Below, piece by piece: positions 10,301 through 18,888 of a stretch of DNA of 64,000 nucleotides. The position numbers were made by a program, and so were the translations under genes. The notes under the pieces are model-generated. The model had not been told where the DNA came from. It saw only the letters and a list, made by a program, of their open reading frames with translations, and did no database searches. Within the stretch, counting starts at the first letter, position 1. Each line of letters begins with the position of its first letter. Source of the stretch: an uncultured Bacteroidales bacterium. GTDB lineage: Bacteria; Bacteroidota; Bacteroidia; Bacteroidales; F082. The stretch is from the NCBI GenBank assembly GCA_905234455.1, contig CAJOIH010000009.1, positions 21,909-85,908 on the forward strand, in the 5' to 3' direction.

Positions 10301-10456
10301 CGAGTCTAAATAGTAATTCTCCTTGGCCTCATCGCCCTGGGCGAACTCCGCAGCCCGCTTCTCCACCACCTTGGTGACCACGGTGAAGGAAAGCTGGTAA
10401 AGGAAGATCAGCCCGAAAATGATGGCTAAGGTCTTGATTGCTCCTTTGTTTTGCAT
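7370..10456 (-). CDS. secDF: Fused protein translocase subunits SecD-SecF
   Basis: A 1028-residue inner-membrane protein that uses the proton-motive force to complete Sec-dependent export. The SecD half has the first membrane helix at the N terminus, the D1 motif LGLDLKGGMNVTLEV (about residue 78) and the membrane motif LTLGMAVDSNVIIFERIKEEL region. The SecF half restarts with LGIDFKGGRNYIVRFD and has ALTHDTVIMLGMYSLF and INATVVIFDRVRENT. Fusion into one chain is usual in Bacteroidota. An Ala/Glu-rich acidic insert (about 255-320) sits in the periplasmic part of SecD. It is monocistronic, with its own promoter and terminator. Heavy Sec export fits the many secreted proteins nearby. Confidence 0.97.
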   Translation of the reverse strand: MQNKGAIKTLAIIFGLIFLYQLSFTVVTKVVEKRAAEFAQGDEAKENYYLDSVSNVNVYNLLVKKYTYRDAKEREINLGLDLKGGMNVTLEVSVKDIVNALAGANANDPYFQQAMQLATERQEKSEGDFVTLFGQAYQEVAPAGSSLASIFLYEFKDNDISINSTNDEVLKVLKQETDGAIDRSYQILRTRIDRFGVAQPNIQKLEGSGRILVELPGIKDPARVRKLLQGTAQLEFWETYNFSEIYQYFDQANALIAQKNKDQKALAEGEVVEEVAPEAEAAEALEAQPAEGEELAVADTTSSLLDQIAQDSTNTDNLSDDEALAKAREANPLYFLLQPSYTQQGPANTARVGMAQVKDTAAINRMLSVAAEENIFPRTMKLAWTVKPESYGDEAEYLELVALKMSRDNKCALGGEVITDARQDYGQSNQVEVTLQMNSEGAKAWKRLTGENVGKQIAIVLDNYVYSYPVVNDEIPNGRSSISGGGMSIEEAQDLANILKAGKLPAPARILEEQVVGPSLGKESVQKGMWSMVFAFLLVLVYMVFFYKKAGLVADIALIVNVFFLFGVLACLGSVLTLPGIAGIVLTLGMAVDSNVIIFERIKEELRNGKGLRPAIDAGYKNAYSAIIDGNVTTLITGVVLIILGTGPVHSFAVTLCIGILTSLFTSIFISRLIFTRMLDKEKEISFTTKFTENFLKDTHFDFIKFRKTAYIIALVMIVISVGSLAFKGLNLGIDFKGGRNYIVRFDQDVKVDQVREALSAVNVEGWETPEVKTYGPNGQVKITTKYKIEDNNPEVDSEIQGILYQGLNGLFSQSLSPEQFSSEDETIGVLSTQKVGATIASDVKRKSVWAIVVSLVLMFAYIAIRFRRWQYGLSALAALTHDTVIMLGMYSLFFNILPFTMEVDQAFIAAVLTIIGYSINATVVIFDRVRENTNLHPKATWRENINNAVNSTLTRSFNTSGSTFVVLLAIFFFGGDTIRGFIFALLVGILAGTFSSVFLSSPIAYNLLKGHKQDKALAEAEEDGKKK

Positions 10457-10532
10457 TGTAGAAACGATTTAATTATTTGACTTTCAATATTTTATATTTC
10501 TTTTTTAGCTTTTTTGCCTAAAATTGAGCCTG

Positions 10533-10564
10533 CAAAATTAGAAATAATTGTTCGATTTCGCAAA
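10533..10564 (-). promoter_or_regulatory. secDF promoter
   Basis: On the minus strand, a TTTG (-33) at 10561-10564 and TAATTTTG (-7) at 10533-10540 are separated by 20 bases, close to the Bacteroidota consensus. The leader before the secDF ATG is about 75 nt. Confidence 0.75.
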
Positions 10565-10570
10565 TTGTTT

Positions 10571-11881
10571 TTAATATTTTAGCCATTTGAAGATTTCCTT
10601 GTAGGTGGGTTTCTTGCCGTACATCAAGATTCCAGTGCGATAAACCTTGGCGGCCACCCAGGTCATCCCGACGAAGGAGCCGGCGAGGATGAGGGCGGAG
10701 ACGACGACCTGCCAGATGGGTATCCCGAAGGGGATGCGGACCATCATCACTACAGGCGAGGTGAAAGGAATCATCGACAGCCAGAGGGCCAAACTGCCGT
10801 CAGGGTCGTTGACGATGTAGATGGCAGAGAGGAAAGCGATGAGCAAGGGTACCGTCACGGGCAAGGAGAACTGCTGCGAATCGGTGTTGTTGTCGACCAG
10901 GGATCCGATGGCGGCGAACATGGTGGCATAGAGCAGGTAGCCCAGCAGGAAAAACACAAAGAAGCTGAAAATGATGGTGCCGAAGTCGATGGAATGCACG
11001 ATGTTGAGCACGTCCTGCACGGCCTCGTTGTCCATAATGTTGGTGCTGCTGATCTCCTGGGCCATGACAGTGCCTTGGCTGATGGCCTCGGGATGGCTGA
11101 TGCCCACGGCGGTTGAGAAGCCGATGTAGATGACGCCGGTGAGCAGGATCCACATCACGAACTGGGTGAGGGCCACCAACGAAACGCCGATGATCTTGCC
11201 CATCATCAGCTGGAAGGGCTTCACGCTGCTCACGATGACCTCCACGATGCGGCTGCTCTTCTCTTCGGTGACCCCCTGCATCACCTGTCCACCAAAGAGC
11301 ATGATGAACATGTAAATCAATATGGCGAGGATCATCCCGAGGACGAACTGAACTTCTGTAAATGTCTCTTTTTCACCGCCTTCCTCGTCCATGCGGATGA
11401 CGGAGAGGGTGATGCTGGTCTTGATGCTTTCCAAGATGTCGGGGTCGACACCCGAGGCGAGAAGCTTTTGCACCTGGATCTCGTTTTTCATCACGTCCTT
11501 GATGTGCTCCTCCACGTTCAGTGGCACCTGTTTCATGCTGTAGACCACGGCGCTCGACGGGATGTTGAGTTGGGTCTCAGGGATGAAGAGGGCAATGTCG
11601 AAGAAACCCTGTTGCACCAGCTTTTTGGTGGAATCGATGCTGATGTCGTCGAGCCGGATGAAGGTCTGGTTCTCGGTGCTGACAAATTGTCGCTCGAACC
11701 AATGGCTCTGGTCGACGACGGCGATGGTGCGCTTCTCGTTGTCGGCATGAAGGGCCAGCAGGATGGGGATGATGTAGACGGCGGCGATGAGCAGGGGACC
11801 CAGGAAGGTCATGATGATGAAGCTGCGCTTCTTCACACGGGTGAAATACTCGCGTTTGATGATGAGTCCGATTTTGTTCAT
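10571..11881 (-). CDS. ABC-2 type transporter permease (NatB-like)
   Basis: A 436-residue membrane protein that forms the transmembrane part of an ABC exporter. One N-terminal membrane helix (about residues 20-43, FIIMTFLGPLLIAAVYIIP) is followed by a large extracytoplasmic domain to about residue 180, then five or six helices in the C-terminal half (QFVLGMILAILIYMFIMLF onward). This is the COG1668/NatB architecture. Its start overlaps the stop of the ATPase gene by 4 bp, so the two form one transporter. The substrate cannot be told from sequence; sodium, drugs or peptides are all possible for this family. Confidence 0.88.
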   Translation of the reverse strand: MNKIGLIIKREYFTRVKKRSFIIMTFLGPLLIAAVYIIPILLALHADNEKRTIAVVDQSHWFERQFVSTENQTFIRLDDISIDSTKKLVQQGFFDIALFIPETQLNIPSSAVVYSMKQVPLNVEEHIKDVMKNEIQVQKLLASGVDPDILESIKTSITLSVIRMDEEGGEKETFTEVQFVLGMILAILIYMFIMLFGGQVMQGVTEEKSSRIVEVIVSSVKPFQLMMGKIIGVSLVALTQFVMWILLTGVIYIGFSTAVGISHPEAISQGTVMAQEISSTNIMDNEAVQDVLNIVHSIDFGTIIFSFFVFFLLGYLLYATMFAAIGSLVDNNTDSQQFSLPVTVPLLIAFLSAIYIVNDPDGSLALWLSMIPFTSPVVMMVRIPFGIPIWQVVVSALILAGSFVGMTWVAAKVYRTGILMYGKKPTYKEIFKWLKY

Positions 11882-12621
11882 GGCTTGAGGTTTCTGGATT
11901 GGACTTCCTGGATGAAGATGTCGGTCATCGACGGCAGGGGAGAGGTTTCGGATTCGCGGTGCATGGCCTTCACATCGGCCACCTTGCCTTCCAAGATCTT
12001 CTCACCTTTATTAATAAGGGATATGCTGTCGCAAAGTTCCTCCACCGAACTCATGTTATGGGTGGAGAGCAGGACGGTGGCTCCTTTGTCGCGCAACTCC
12101 AGTATCGACTCCTTGAGCAGGTTGGCGTTGATGGGGTCGAAGCCGGAGAAGGGCTCGTCGAAGATGAGGATGTCGGGCTCGTGGATCACCGTGGTGATGA
12201 ACTGCACCTTCTGTTGCATGCCCTTGGAGAGTTCCTCCACCTTCTTGTCCCACCACTCGCCGATCTCGAACTTCTCAAACCATTGTTTGAGCCTCCTAGT
12301 GGCTTCGGCTTTGCCGATGCCTTTGAGCTGGGCCAGGTAGATGGCCTGCTCGCCGACTTTCATTTTCTTGTAGAGGCCACGTTCCTCGGGGAGGTAGCCG
12401 ATGCGTTCCACGTGCTGGGGACGGAGGGGCTCACCGTCGATGAGCACCTGGCCGGTGTCGGGACCGGTGATCTGGTTGAGGATGCGGATGAGGGTGGTCT
12501 TGCCCGCTCCGTTGGGGCCTAATAAACCGTAAACGCTCTGCTCGGGCACGGTGAGGCTCACGTTGTTGAGCGCCACATGGTCGGCATAGCGTTTGGTTAC
12601 GTTGATGACTTCTATTTTCAT
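11878..12621 (-). CDS. ABC transporter ATP-binding protein (NatA-like)
   Basis: A 247-residue ATPase that partners the permease encoded directly downstream. Walker A is GPNGAGKTT (about residue 35), the signature is LSKGMQQKVQ, Walker B is DILIFDEPFSGFDP, and the H-loop is LSTHNMSS. A C-terminal tail of about 50 residues resembles DUF4162, common in this subgroup. It lies 18 bp downstream of dnaJ, in the same orientation, so it is probably on the grpE-dnaJ transcript. Confidence 0.93.
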   Translation of the reverse strand: MKIEVINVTKRYADHVALNNVSLTVPEQSVYGLLGPNGAGKTTLIRILNQITGPDTGQVLIDGEPLRPQHVERIGYLPEERGLYKKMKVGEQAIYLAQLKGIGKAEATRRLKQWFEKFEIGEWWDKKVEELSKGMQQKVQFITTVIHEPDILIFDEPFSGFDPINANLLKESILELRDKGATVLLSTHNMSSVEELCDSISLINKGEKILEGKVADVKAMHRESETSPLPSMTDIFIQEVQSRNLKP

Positions 12622-12639
12622 GGAAGTGAGGTTTCAGGA

Positions 12640-13806
12640 TTAGCTGAAATAGTCGCGCAGTTTCTTGAAGAACGACCGGTCGTCGTCGTTGGGGGCGGGT
12701 TTGAAGCTCTCCGACTTGTTGAGTTCCTGCAGGAGTTTCTCGTCGTCACGGGTGACTTTCTTGGGGATCCACACGTTGACGTAGACCAGGAGGTCGCCGC
12801 TCCCGTAGCCGTTGACCACGGGCAGGCCCTTGCCACGGAGTCGCAGGATCTTGCCGCTCTGTGTGCCGGGGGCGATTTTGACCCTCACCTTGCCGCTTAC
12901 CGTAGGTACTTCTGCTTCGGTGCCGAGGATGGCCTGGGGCACCGAGATGAACAGGTTGTAGATGAGGTTGCTTCCGTCGCGCTCGAGCTCGGGATGGGCT
13001 TCCTCTTCGATGAGCACATAGAGGTCGCCGTTGACGCCGTTATGCGGACCCGCGCCGCCTTTGCCGCGCAGGGTGAGCTGCATGCCTTCGCCGACGCCGG
13101 CAGGGATGTCGATGTCGATGACTTCCTCGCCTTTGACGATGCCGTCGCCGTGACAGTGGGTGCATTTGTTCTTGATGATCTTGCCCGTGCCGCCGCAGTT
13201 GGGACAGGTCGAGGCCGTCTGCATCTGGCCGAACAGGGAGTTGACGGTGCGGACGACCTGGCCACGGCCCTTGCAGGTGGGACAGGTGTCGGTGGTGCCG
13301 TCCTCCGACCCTGAGCCATGGCAACGGTCGCAGGTGACGTATTTGCTGACTTTGATCTTTTTCTTCGCGCCTTTCTCAATCTCCTGGAGGTTCATCTTGA
13401 CTTTGACGCGGATGTTGCCGCCGCGTTCGCGCACGGTGCCGCCTGAGCGGGAGCCGCCGAAGCCGCCTCCGAAGCCTCCGCTGAAGAAGCTGCCCAACCC
13501 GAAGTCGGCGAATAAGTCGCCGAACTGGCTGAAGATGTCGTCCATCGACATGCCTTGTCCGCTGTAGCCGCCCGCGCCGCCCATGCCGGCGAAGCCGAAC
13601 TGGTCGTAACGTTGCCGCTTCTCAGGGTTGCTCAGCACCTCGTAGGCCTCAGCGGCTTCCTTGAACTTCTCCTCGGCCTCCTTGTCGCCAGGGTTGCGGT
13701 CGGGGTGATATTGCAAGGCCAGCTTCCGGTAGGCTTTCTTCAGCTCCTCCGGAGTGGCGCTCTTGCTGACGCCTAATACCTCGTAATAATCTCTTTTTTC
13801 TGCCAT
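12640..13806 (-). CDS. dnaJ: Chaperone protein DnaJ
   Basis: A 388-residue Hsp40 that delivers unfolded proteins to DnaK and stimulates its ATPase. The J domain carries the HPD motif (QYHPDRNPG, about residue 35). A Gly/Phe-rich linker follows ([23 protein letters not shown]). Four zinc-binding CxxCxGxG repeats are visible: [24 protein letters not shown] and CTHCHGDG. It lies 13 bp after grpE, the classic pairing. dnaK is not in the window. Confidence 0.98.
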   Translation of the reverse strand: MAEKRDYYEVLGVSKSATPEELKKAYRKLALQYHPDRNPGDKEAEEKFKEAAEAYEVLSNPEKRQRYDQFGFAGMGGAGGYSGQGMSMDDIFSQFGDLFADFGLGSFFSGGFGGGFGGSRSGGTVRERGGNIRVKVKMNLQEIEKGAKKKIKVSKYVTCDRCHGSGSEDGTTDTCPTCKGRGQVVRTVNSLFGQMQTASTCPNCGGTGKIIKNKCTHCHGDGIVKGEEVIDIDIPAGVGEGMQLTLRGKGGAGPHNGVNGDLYVLIEEEAHPELERDGSNLIYNLFISVPQAILGTEAEVPTVSGKVRVKIAPGTQSGKILRLRGKGLPVVNGYGSGDLLVYVNVWIPKKVTRDDEKLLQELNKSESFKPAPNDDDRSFFKKLRDYFS

Positions 13807-13819
13807 AATCTATTAACTC

Positions 13820-14407
13820 CTAACTCCCCACTACCACTCTGGCGAAGCGAATCACCACGCCATTGAGTTTGTAACCTTTTTGGATGACATCGATGACCTT
13901 GCCCTTCTTCGACTCGTCGGGGGCGGGGATGGTAGTCAGGGCCTCGTGCTCGTCGGTGTTGAAGTCGCAGTCGATGGCCACAATCTCCTCTAGACCTCTC
14001 TTTTGGAGCGTGGACTTGAATTTGTTATAGATGAGCGTGACACCTTGAAGGTCGGCTTCGTTGCCGTTCTTCTCCATGTTCTGTATGGCGCGCTCGAAGT
14101 CGTCGAGCACCGGCAACAGGTCTTTCATCACCGCCGCCGAGGCAGTGGCCGAGAGCTCGAGCTTCTCCTTGGCAGTGCGTTTGCGGTAGTTGTCGAACTC
14201 AGAGTAAAGCCGCAGGTAGGTTTCGTTGAGCTCGGCGTACTTCGCCTTGGCTTCTTCCAAAGCCTTGACGTGGGCGCGTCTGCCTTTATGTCGCTTGCTG
14301 CTGGACTCGGCTTCAGGCGCTTGCTGCTGCTCGGTCTCCTGTTGGGGCTGCTCTATGGGTTCATCTTCTTGAATCTCAATGTCTTTCTTTTCTTCCTTTT
14401 CTTCCAT
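13820..14407 (-). CDS. grpE: Nucleotide exchange factor GrpE
   Basis: A 195-residue co-chaperone that releases ADP from DnaK. The N-terminal 55 residues are a disordered Glu/Gln-rich stretch (EEKEEKKDIEIQEDEPIEQP), followed by a long coiled coil (about 60-105, AKYAELNETYLRLYSEFDNY with RKRTAKEK) and the C-terminal beta domain ending VVIRFARVVVGS. It is the first gene of the grpE-dnaJ-ABC cluster; the promoter region is the 71-bp gap after murA. Confidence 0.96.
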   Translation of the reverse strand: MEEKEEKKDIEIQEDEPIEQPQQETEQQQAPEAESSSKRHKGRRAHVKALEEAKAKYAELNETYLRLYSEFDNYRKRTAKEKLELSATASAAVMKDLLPVLDDFERAIQNMEKNGNEADLQGVTLIYNKFKSTLQKRGLEEIVAIDCDFNTDEHEALTTIPAPDESKKGKVIDVIQKGYKLNGVVIRFARVVVGS

Positions 14408-14468
14408 GATACATAATTAATTTAATGATGCGGTGACATCATCAAACTGTTTGCCAATAAGGTGATGT

Positions 14469-14481
14469 TGACAAAATGTCA
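14469..14481. promoter_or_regulatory. Perfect inverted repeat upstream of grpE, overlapping the murA stop codon
   Basis: TGACAAAATGTCA is a palindrome with 5-bp arms. It covers the murA stop codon and precedes grpE by about 62 bp. An operator role for the chaperone genes is possible but is inference from position only. Confidence 0.35.
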
Positions 14482-15780
14482 GATGCGTTCGATGTGGGCG
14501 CCAAGGCTGTTGAGGCGCAGGTCGATATATTGATAGCCACGGTCGATCTGGTCGATGTTGTCGATGATGCTGATGCCCTGTGCCGACATGGCGGCGATGA
14601 GCAGTGCGACACCGGCGCGGATGTCGGGCGAACTCATTCGGATGCCTCGTAAGGCATGATGGTGGTCCAAGCCGATGACGTTGGCCCTGTGGGGGTCGCA
14701 AAGGATGATCTGTGCGCCCATGTCGATGAGCTTGTCGACGAAGAACAAGCGGCTCTCGAACATCTTCTGGTGGATCAACACAGTGCCTTTGGCCTGGGTG
14801 GCGACCACCAGGATGATGCTGATCAAGTCAGGGGTGAAGCCGGGCCACGGAGCATCGGCGATGGTGAGGATGCTGCCGTCCATGAAGGTCTCCACCTCGT
14901 AATGGTCCTGGGCGGGGATGTAGATGTCATCGCCTTTGTACTCCATCTTCACACCGATGCGGCGGAACATCTCGGGGATGATGCCGAGTTGCTCGATGCC
15001 GGCGTTCTTGATGGTAAGCTCCGAGCCGGTCATGGCGGCCATGCCGATGAATGAACCGACCTCAATCATATCTGACAGCAAACGATGATGGGTCCCCTTT
15101 AATTTGCTTACTCCATTGATTTTTAGTAAGTTGGAACCAATGCCTTCGATTTTGGCTCCCATGCTTACGAGCATCCTGCACAACTGCACCAGATAAGGCT
15201 CACAAGCCGCATTGAAGATGGTGGTCTCGCCTTCGGCCATCACGGCGGCCATCACGATGTTGGCGGTGCCGGTGACGGAGGCTTCGTCCAAGAGCATGTA
15301 GCAGCCATGCAATCCCTGAGGAGCCGTGGCTTTCTGAACGATGCCGTCGTTGTTGAACACAGCGCCGAGTTTCTGGAGACCGATGACGTGGGTATCCAAA
15401 CGCCTACGGCCGATCTTGTCGCCCCCGGGCTTGGGCATATAGGCCATGCCGAAACGGGCGATCAGGGGACCGATCATCATCACGCTACCGCGAAGACGTG
15501 ATGCCTTTTGGATGAAATCGTCAGTCTGGAAATAGTCGAAGTCGATCTCGCTGGCTTGCAGGCTGACCTTGTCGGGGGTGTCGCGACGCACCTTCACGCC
15601 CATGCCTTTCAGCAGGTCGATAAGGTTGTTGATATCGAGAATGTTGGGGAGGTTCTCGATGACGACTTCCTCACTGGTGAGCAGGCTGGCGCAGATGATC
15701 TGCATGGCCTCGTTCTTGGCGCCTTGAGGCACAATCTCGCCTTTGAGCTTGTGGCCTCCTTCGATGCGGAATGATCCCAT
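14479..15780 (-). CDS. murA: UDP-N-acetylglucosamine 1-carboxyvinyltransferase
   Basis: A 433-residue cytoplasmic enzyme that transfers enolpyruvate from PEP to UDP-GlcNAc, the first committed step of peptidoglycan synthesis. It starts MGSFRIEGGHKLKGEIVPQG with the KNEAMQ motif. The active-site loop reads MPKPGGDKIGRRRLDTH, so Asp121 stands where Escherichia coli has the catalytic Cys115. Asp at this place is known to give fosfomycin insensitivity in other bacteria. It is 3 bp downstream of the DUF4290 gene and part of a helicase-DUF4290-murA operon. Confidence 0.96.
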   Translation of the reverse strand: MGSFRIEGGHKLKGEIVPQGAKNEAMQIICASLLTSEEVVIENLPNILDINNLIDLLKGMGVKVRRDTPDKVSLQASEIDFDYFQTDDFIQKASRLRGSVMMIGPLIARFGMAYMPKPGGDKIGRRRLDTHVIGLQKLGAVFNNDGIVQKATAPQGLHGCYMLLDEASVTGTANIVMAAVMAEGETTIFNAACEPYLVQLCRMLVSMGAKIEGIGSNLLKINGVSKLKGTHHRLLSDMIEVGSFIGMAAMTGSELTIKNAGIEQLGIIPEMFRRIGVKMEYKGDDIYIPAQDHYEVETFMDGSILTIADAPWPGFTPDLISIILVVATQAKGTVLIHQKMFESRLFFVDKLIDMGAQIILCDPHRANVIGLDHHHALRGIRMSSPDIRAGVALLIAAMSAQGISIIDNIDQIDRGYQYIDLRLNSLGAHIERI

Positions 15781-15783
15781 GGC

Positions 15784-16464
15784 TTATTGTTGGAGTTTGC
15801 GTTTCTTGTAAAGGGGGTTGTTGGGGTTGTTCATGTCGGCCTTGGTGTTCGACTGTTTCTTTTTCTTCTTTTTCTTGCCCTGACCTTGCTGTCCCTGCTT
15901 CTGAAGGGCTTCGGCACCGTTGAGCTTGGTCTCCTCGTCAAGCACCAGCCGGCCGTTCGACATGGTCTTCAGGTCGGCGATGATCTGCTGGTCGCTGACC
16001 ACATTGCCGCCCCATTCGGCGTAGTTGCGCTTCATCTGGTTGGCGATGGAGTGGGCCAAGGCCAGGCGCATCTCCTCGTCTTCGACTTCGGCAGCCATGT
16101 CGATCATCTTGGACATATAATGACCGTAATGCCCATATTTAATGTCATTGTTTTGATAACCAACATGTTGCGGTTTTGTAGCCTCAGCCATCGGTGCTGG
16201 GGCGGGGAAGGGACTGTCCACATCCAGCTGGTAGTCGGAGATGATGTAGAGATGGTCCCAGAGTTTGTGGATGTAGTCGTCCGACTGTTTCACCTGGGGG
16301 TTCATCTGGGCCATCACCGAGATGATGAAGTGGGCTGCCTCGGTGCGTTTCTGGCGGTCTTCGATCTCCATCAGGTGACGTATCATCTCTTGCATGTTGC
16401 GGCCGTATTCCGAGATGATGATCTGGCCGCGTTCGGTGTTGTATAATAAGCCTTGTTTATCCAT
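15784..16464 (-). CDS. DUF4290 family protein
   Basis: A 226-residue predicted cytoplasmic protein of a Bacteroidota-specific family of unknown function. It begins MDKQGLLYNTERGQIIISEYGRNMQEMIRHL (shown in part) and is mostly helical. The C terminus is a basic low-complexity tail with seven consecutive lysines (GKKKKKKKQSN). It sits between a UvrD-type helicase gene (1-bp gap) and murA (3-bp gap), an arrangement that I believe is common in this phylum. The basic tail may bind nucleic acid, which is inference. Confidence 0.85.
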   Translation of the reverse strand: MDKQGLLYNTERGQIIISEYGRNMQEMIRHLMEIEDRQKRTEAAHFIISVMAQMNPQVKQSDDYIHKLWDHLYIISDYQLDVDSPFPAPAPMAEATKPQHVGYQNNDIKYGHYGHYMSKMIDMAAEVEDEEMRLALAHSIANQMKRNYAEWGGNVVSDQQIIADLKTMSNGRLVLDEETKLNGAEALQKQGQQGQGKKKKKKKQSNTKADMNNPNNPLYKKRKLQQ

Positions 16465-16465
16465 A

Positions 16466-18850
16466 TTAGATGATTTTTAATTTTGCAAATTTAAGCATTA
16501 ATTGTTTGGTACCGCTCGTGTCGAAGTGGACCGTGGCTTTTTTGTTGGCTCCGGCGCCGTCGACGGAGATCACGGTGCCTTCGCCGAACTTCTGGTGGAG
16601 CACACGGAAACCTTCCTGGATGAGGTCGGGGTTGGAGGCTTCGAAAGGCCCGCTTGGGGCGTTGGAAGCCGGAGCACTGGTGGCGGCGCTGACTCTCGTA
16701 AATCCATGTTTCTCCGGTTCGGAGAGGGTCTTCCCTGTTTGAGGCTTGCCGCCTCCGTTTGACCCATAGCTTCCTCCGCTTGATCCATAGCTTCCTCCGC
16801 TCGAGCCGAATCCTGGCCTGCGTCCCCAGCCGCGGCGTTCTTCCTCGAACGACGAAGTCCCATGGAACGAGGCTTTCCTCGGCTTGTCAATGAGTTTCTC
16901 GTCGATTTCTTCGATAAACCTCGAAGGCTCACTCAAGGTGAGGTTGCCGTAGCGATAGCGGGTCTCGGCGTAGCTCAGGGTGAGCTTGGTCATGGCTCGG
17001 GTGACGGCCACGTAAAACAGGCGGCGTTCTTCCTCGAGCTCCTCTCGGGTGCTTAAGGAGAGGATGCCGGGAAAGAGATTCTCCTCCATGCCCACTACAT
17101 AGACATAGGGGAACTCCAGCCCCTTGGCGGAGTGGACGGTCATCAGGCTCACGCAGTCCTCGGTGTTGTCGTCCTTCTTCATCTCGTTGTCGGTGAGCAG
17201 GGCCACGTCTTCCATGAAACGCACCAGGTCGACTTGTGCGGCTTCGCCGGTGGTCTCGTCCACCTGTTGGTCGCTGAACTCCATGATGGCGTTGAGCAGC
17301 TCTTCAATGTTCTCCACACGGCTGACGCTCTCAGGGGTGTCTTCTTCCTTCAACAGCTTGATGATGCCGATGCTGTTGGTAATATGTTTGGCCAGCTCGA
17401 AGGCGTTCATCTTGCCTTGCAGGCTCTGGAAACTCTTGATGAGCACCACGAAGTCACGCACCTTGTTGACTGTGCCCATGTTGAAGTCCTGTGGGTATTG
17501 GTCGTTGGCGATGCACTGCCAGATGGAGGTCTTGTGCTCGTTGGCGAACACCATCATCCGTTCAATGGTCTTCTCACCGATGCCACGGGCAGGATAATTG
17601 ATGATTCTCAAGAGCGACTGTTCGTCCTCGGGGTTGATGGTGACACGGAAGTAGGCCAATAAATCCTTGATTTCCTTGCGGTCATAGAACGAGAGGCCGC
17701 CATAGATCTTGTAGGGGATGTTTTGCTTGCGCAGTGCGGCTTCCATGGATCTCGACTGGGCGTTGGTGCGGTAGAGGATGGCGAAGTCCTTGTTGCTGAG
17801 TTGCCGCGACATCTTGTAGTGGAAGATGGAGTTGGCCACCAGGGTGCCTTCTTCCGAGTCGGTGGCGGCGTGCAGCAGGGTGATGAGCTCACCTTGTTCC
17901 TTGTCGCTCCACACGCGTTTCTTGATCTGGTCGCGGTTGTGCGCGATGATGTTGTTCGACGCCTCGACGATGGTCTTGGTGGAGCGGTAGTTCTGCTCCA
18001 GCCTTATGAGTTTGTAGTCGGGGTAGTCGTTCTTGAAGTTCAGGATATTCTGGATGTTGGCGCCGCGGAAGCCGTAGATCGACTGGGCGTCGTCGCCCAC
18101 CACGCAGAGGTTTTCGAAAAGTGCAGCTAATCGTCTGACAATCAAGTATTGTGCGAAGTTGGTGTCCTGGTACTCGTCCACCAGGATGTACTTGAAATGG
18201 TTTTGGTATTTATAGAGGATGTTGGGGTTGTCGCGGAGCAGGACGTTGGTGAAATAAAGGATGTCGTCGAAGTCCATGGCGTTGGCGCGGTGTAGCCGGT
18301 CGTTGTAGGTCTGGAAGATCTGGGCGATGAGCGGCTTGTTGGCCTTGCGGTCAGTCTCTTGGATCTCGGCGTCGTTGGCATAGTCTTGAGGCGAGTAGAG
18401 GCTCGACTTGGCGGCGGAAATTCGTGCCAGGATGGACTTGGCGGGATATACCTTGGTGTCCAACTGCATCTCCTTGAGGATCTGGTTGATAAGCGCCTTG
18501 GAGTCGTCGGTGTCGTAGATGGTGAAAGTGGAGGTGAATCCAATATACTGGGCTTCGATGCGGAGGATGCGGGCGAAGATGGAGTGGAAGGTGCCCATCC
18601 ACACATTGCGGGCGTCGTCGGCATTGACGAGCTTGACGATACGGTCTTTCATCTCGCGGGCGGCCTTGTTGGTGAAGGTCAGCGCCATGATCGAGAAGGG
18701 GTCGATGCCCTCCGAGATCATATAGGCGATGCGGTAGGTGAGGGCGCGGGTCTTGCCCGAGCCGGCACCTGCGATGACCATCAGGGGACCGTTCACCGTG
18801 GTGACAGCTTCACGCTGGGGCTCATTGAGTTGATCGAGTATGTTAGACAT
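16466..18850 (-). CDS. uvrD: UvrD/PcrA-type DNA helicase
   Basis: A 794-residue superfamily 1A 3'-5' helicase for repair and replication fork maintenance. The start at 18850 (MSNILDQLNEPQREAV) is preferred over an upstream TTG that would lie on the promoter itself. Walker A is GAGSGKTRALTYRI, motif II is LVDEYQDTN, and later motifs include SAKGLEFPYVYVVG and LFYVAVTRA. A Gly/Ser/Tyr linker (GSSGGSYGSSGGSYGSNGGG) precedes a C-terminal Tudor-like domain (HQKFGEGTVISVDG), as in PcrA. First gene of the uvrD-DUF4290-murA operon. Confidence 0.95.
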   Translation of the reverse strand: MSNILDQLNEPQREAVTTVNGPLMVIAGAGSGKTRALTYRIAYMISEGIDPFSIMALTFTNKAAREMKDRIVKLVNADDARNVWMGTFHSIFARILRIEAQYIGFTSTFTIYDTDDSKALINQILKEMQLDTKVYPAKSILARISAAKSSLYSPQDYANDAEIQETDRKANKPLIAQIFQTYNDRLHRANAMDFDDILYFTNVLLRDNPNILYKYQNHFKYILVDEYQDTNFAQYLIVRRLAALFENLCVVGDDAQSIYGFRGANIQNILNFKNDYPDYKLIRLEQNYRSTKTIVEASNNIIAHNRDQIKKRVWSDKEQGELITLLHAATDSEEGTLVANSIFHYKMSRQLSNKDFAILYRTNAQSRSMEAALRKQNIPYKIYGGLSFYDRKEIKDLLAYFRVTINPEDEQSLLRIINYPARGIGEKTIERMMVFANEHKTSIWQCIANDQYPQDFNMGTVNKVRDFVVLIKSFQSLQGKMNAFELAKHITNSIGIIKLLKEEDTPESVSRVENIEELLNAIMEFSDQQVDETTGEAAQVDLVRFMEDVALLTDNEMKKDDNTEDCVSLMTVHSAKGLEFPYVYVVGMEENLFPGILSLSTREELEEERRLFYVAVTRAMTKLTLSYAETRYRYGNLTLSEPSRFIEEIDEKLIDKPRKASFHGTSSFEEERRGWGRRPGFGSSGGSYGSSGGSYGSNGGGKPQTGKTLSEPEKHGFTRVSAATSAPASNAPSGPFEASNPDLIQEGFRVLHQKFGEGTVISVDGAGANKKATVHFDTSGTKQLMLKFAKLKII

Positions 18851-18874
18851 GGGAGATGCGTTCAAAATAGCTTG

Positions 18875-18882
18875 CAAAGATA
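18875..18882 (-). promoter_or_regulatory. -7 box for the helicase-DUF4290-murA operon
   Basis: TATCTTTG on the minus strand, 24 bp before the helicase ATG. Confidence 0.7.
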
Positions 18883-18888
18883 CACATT

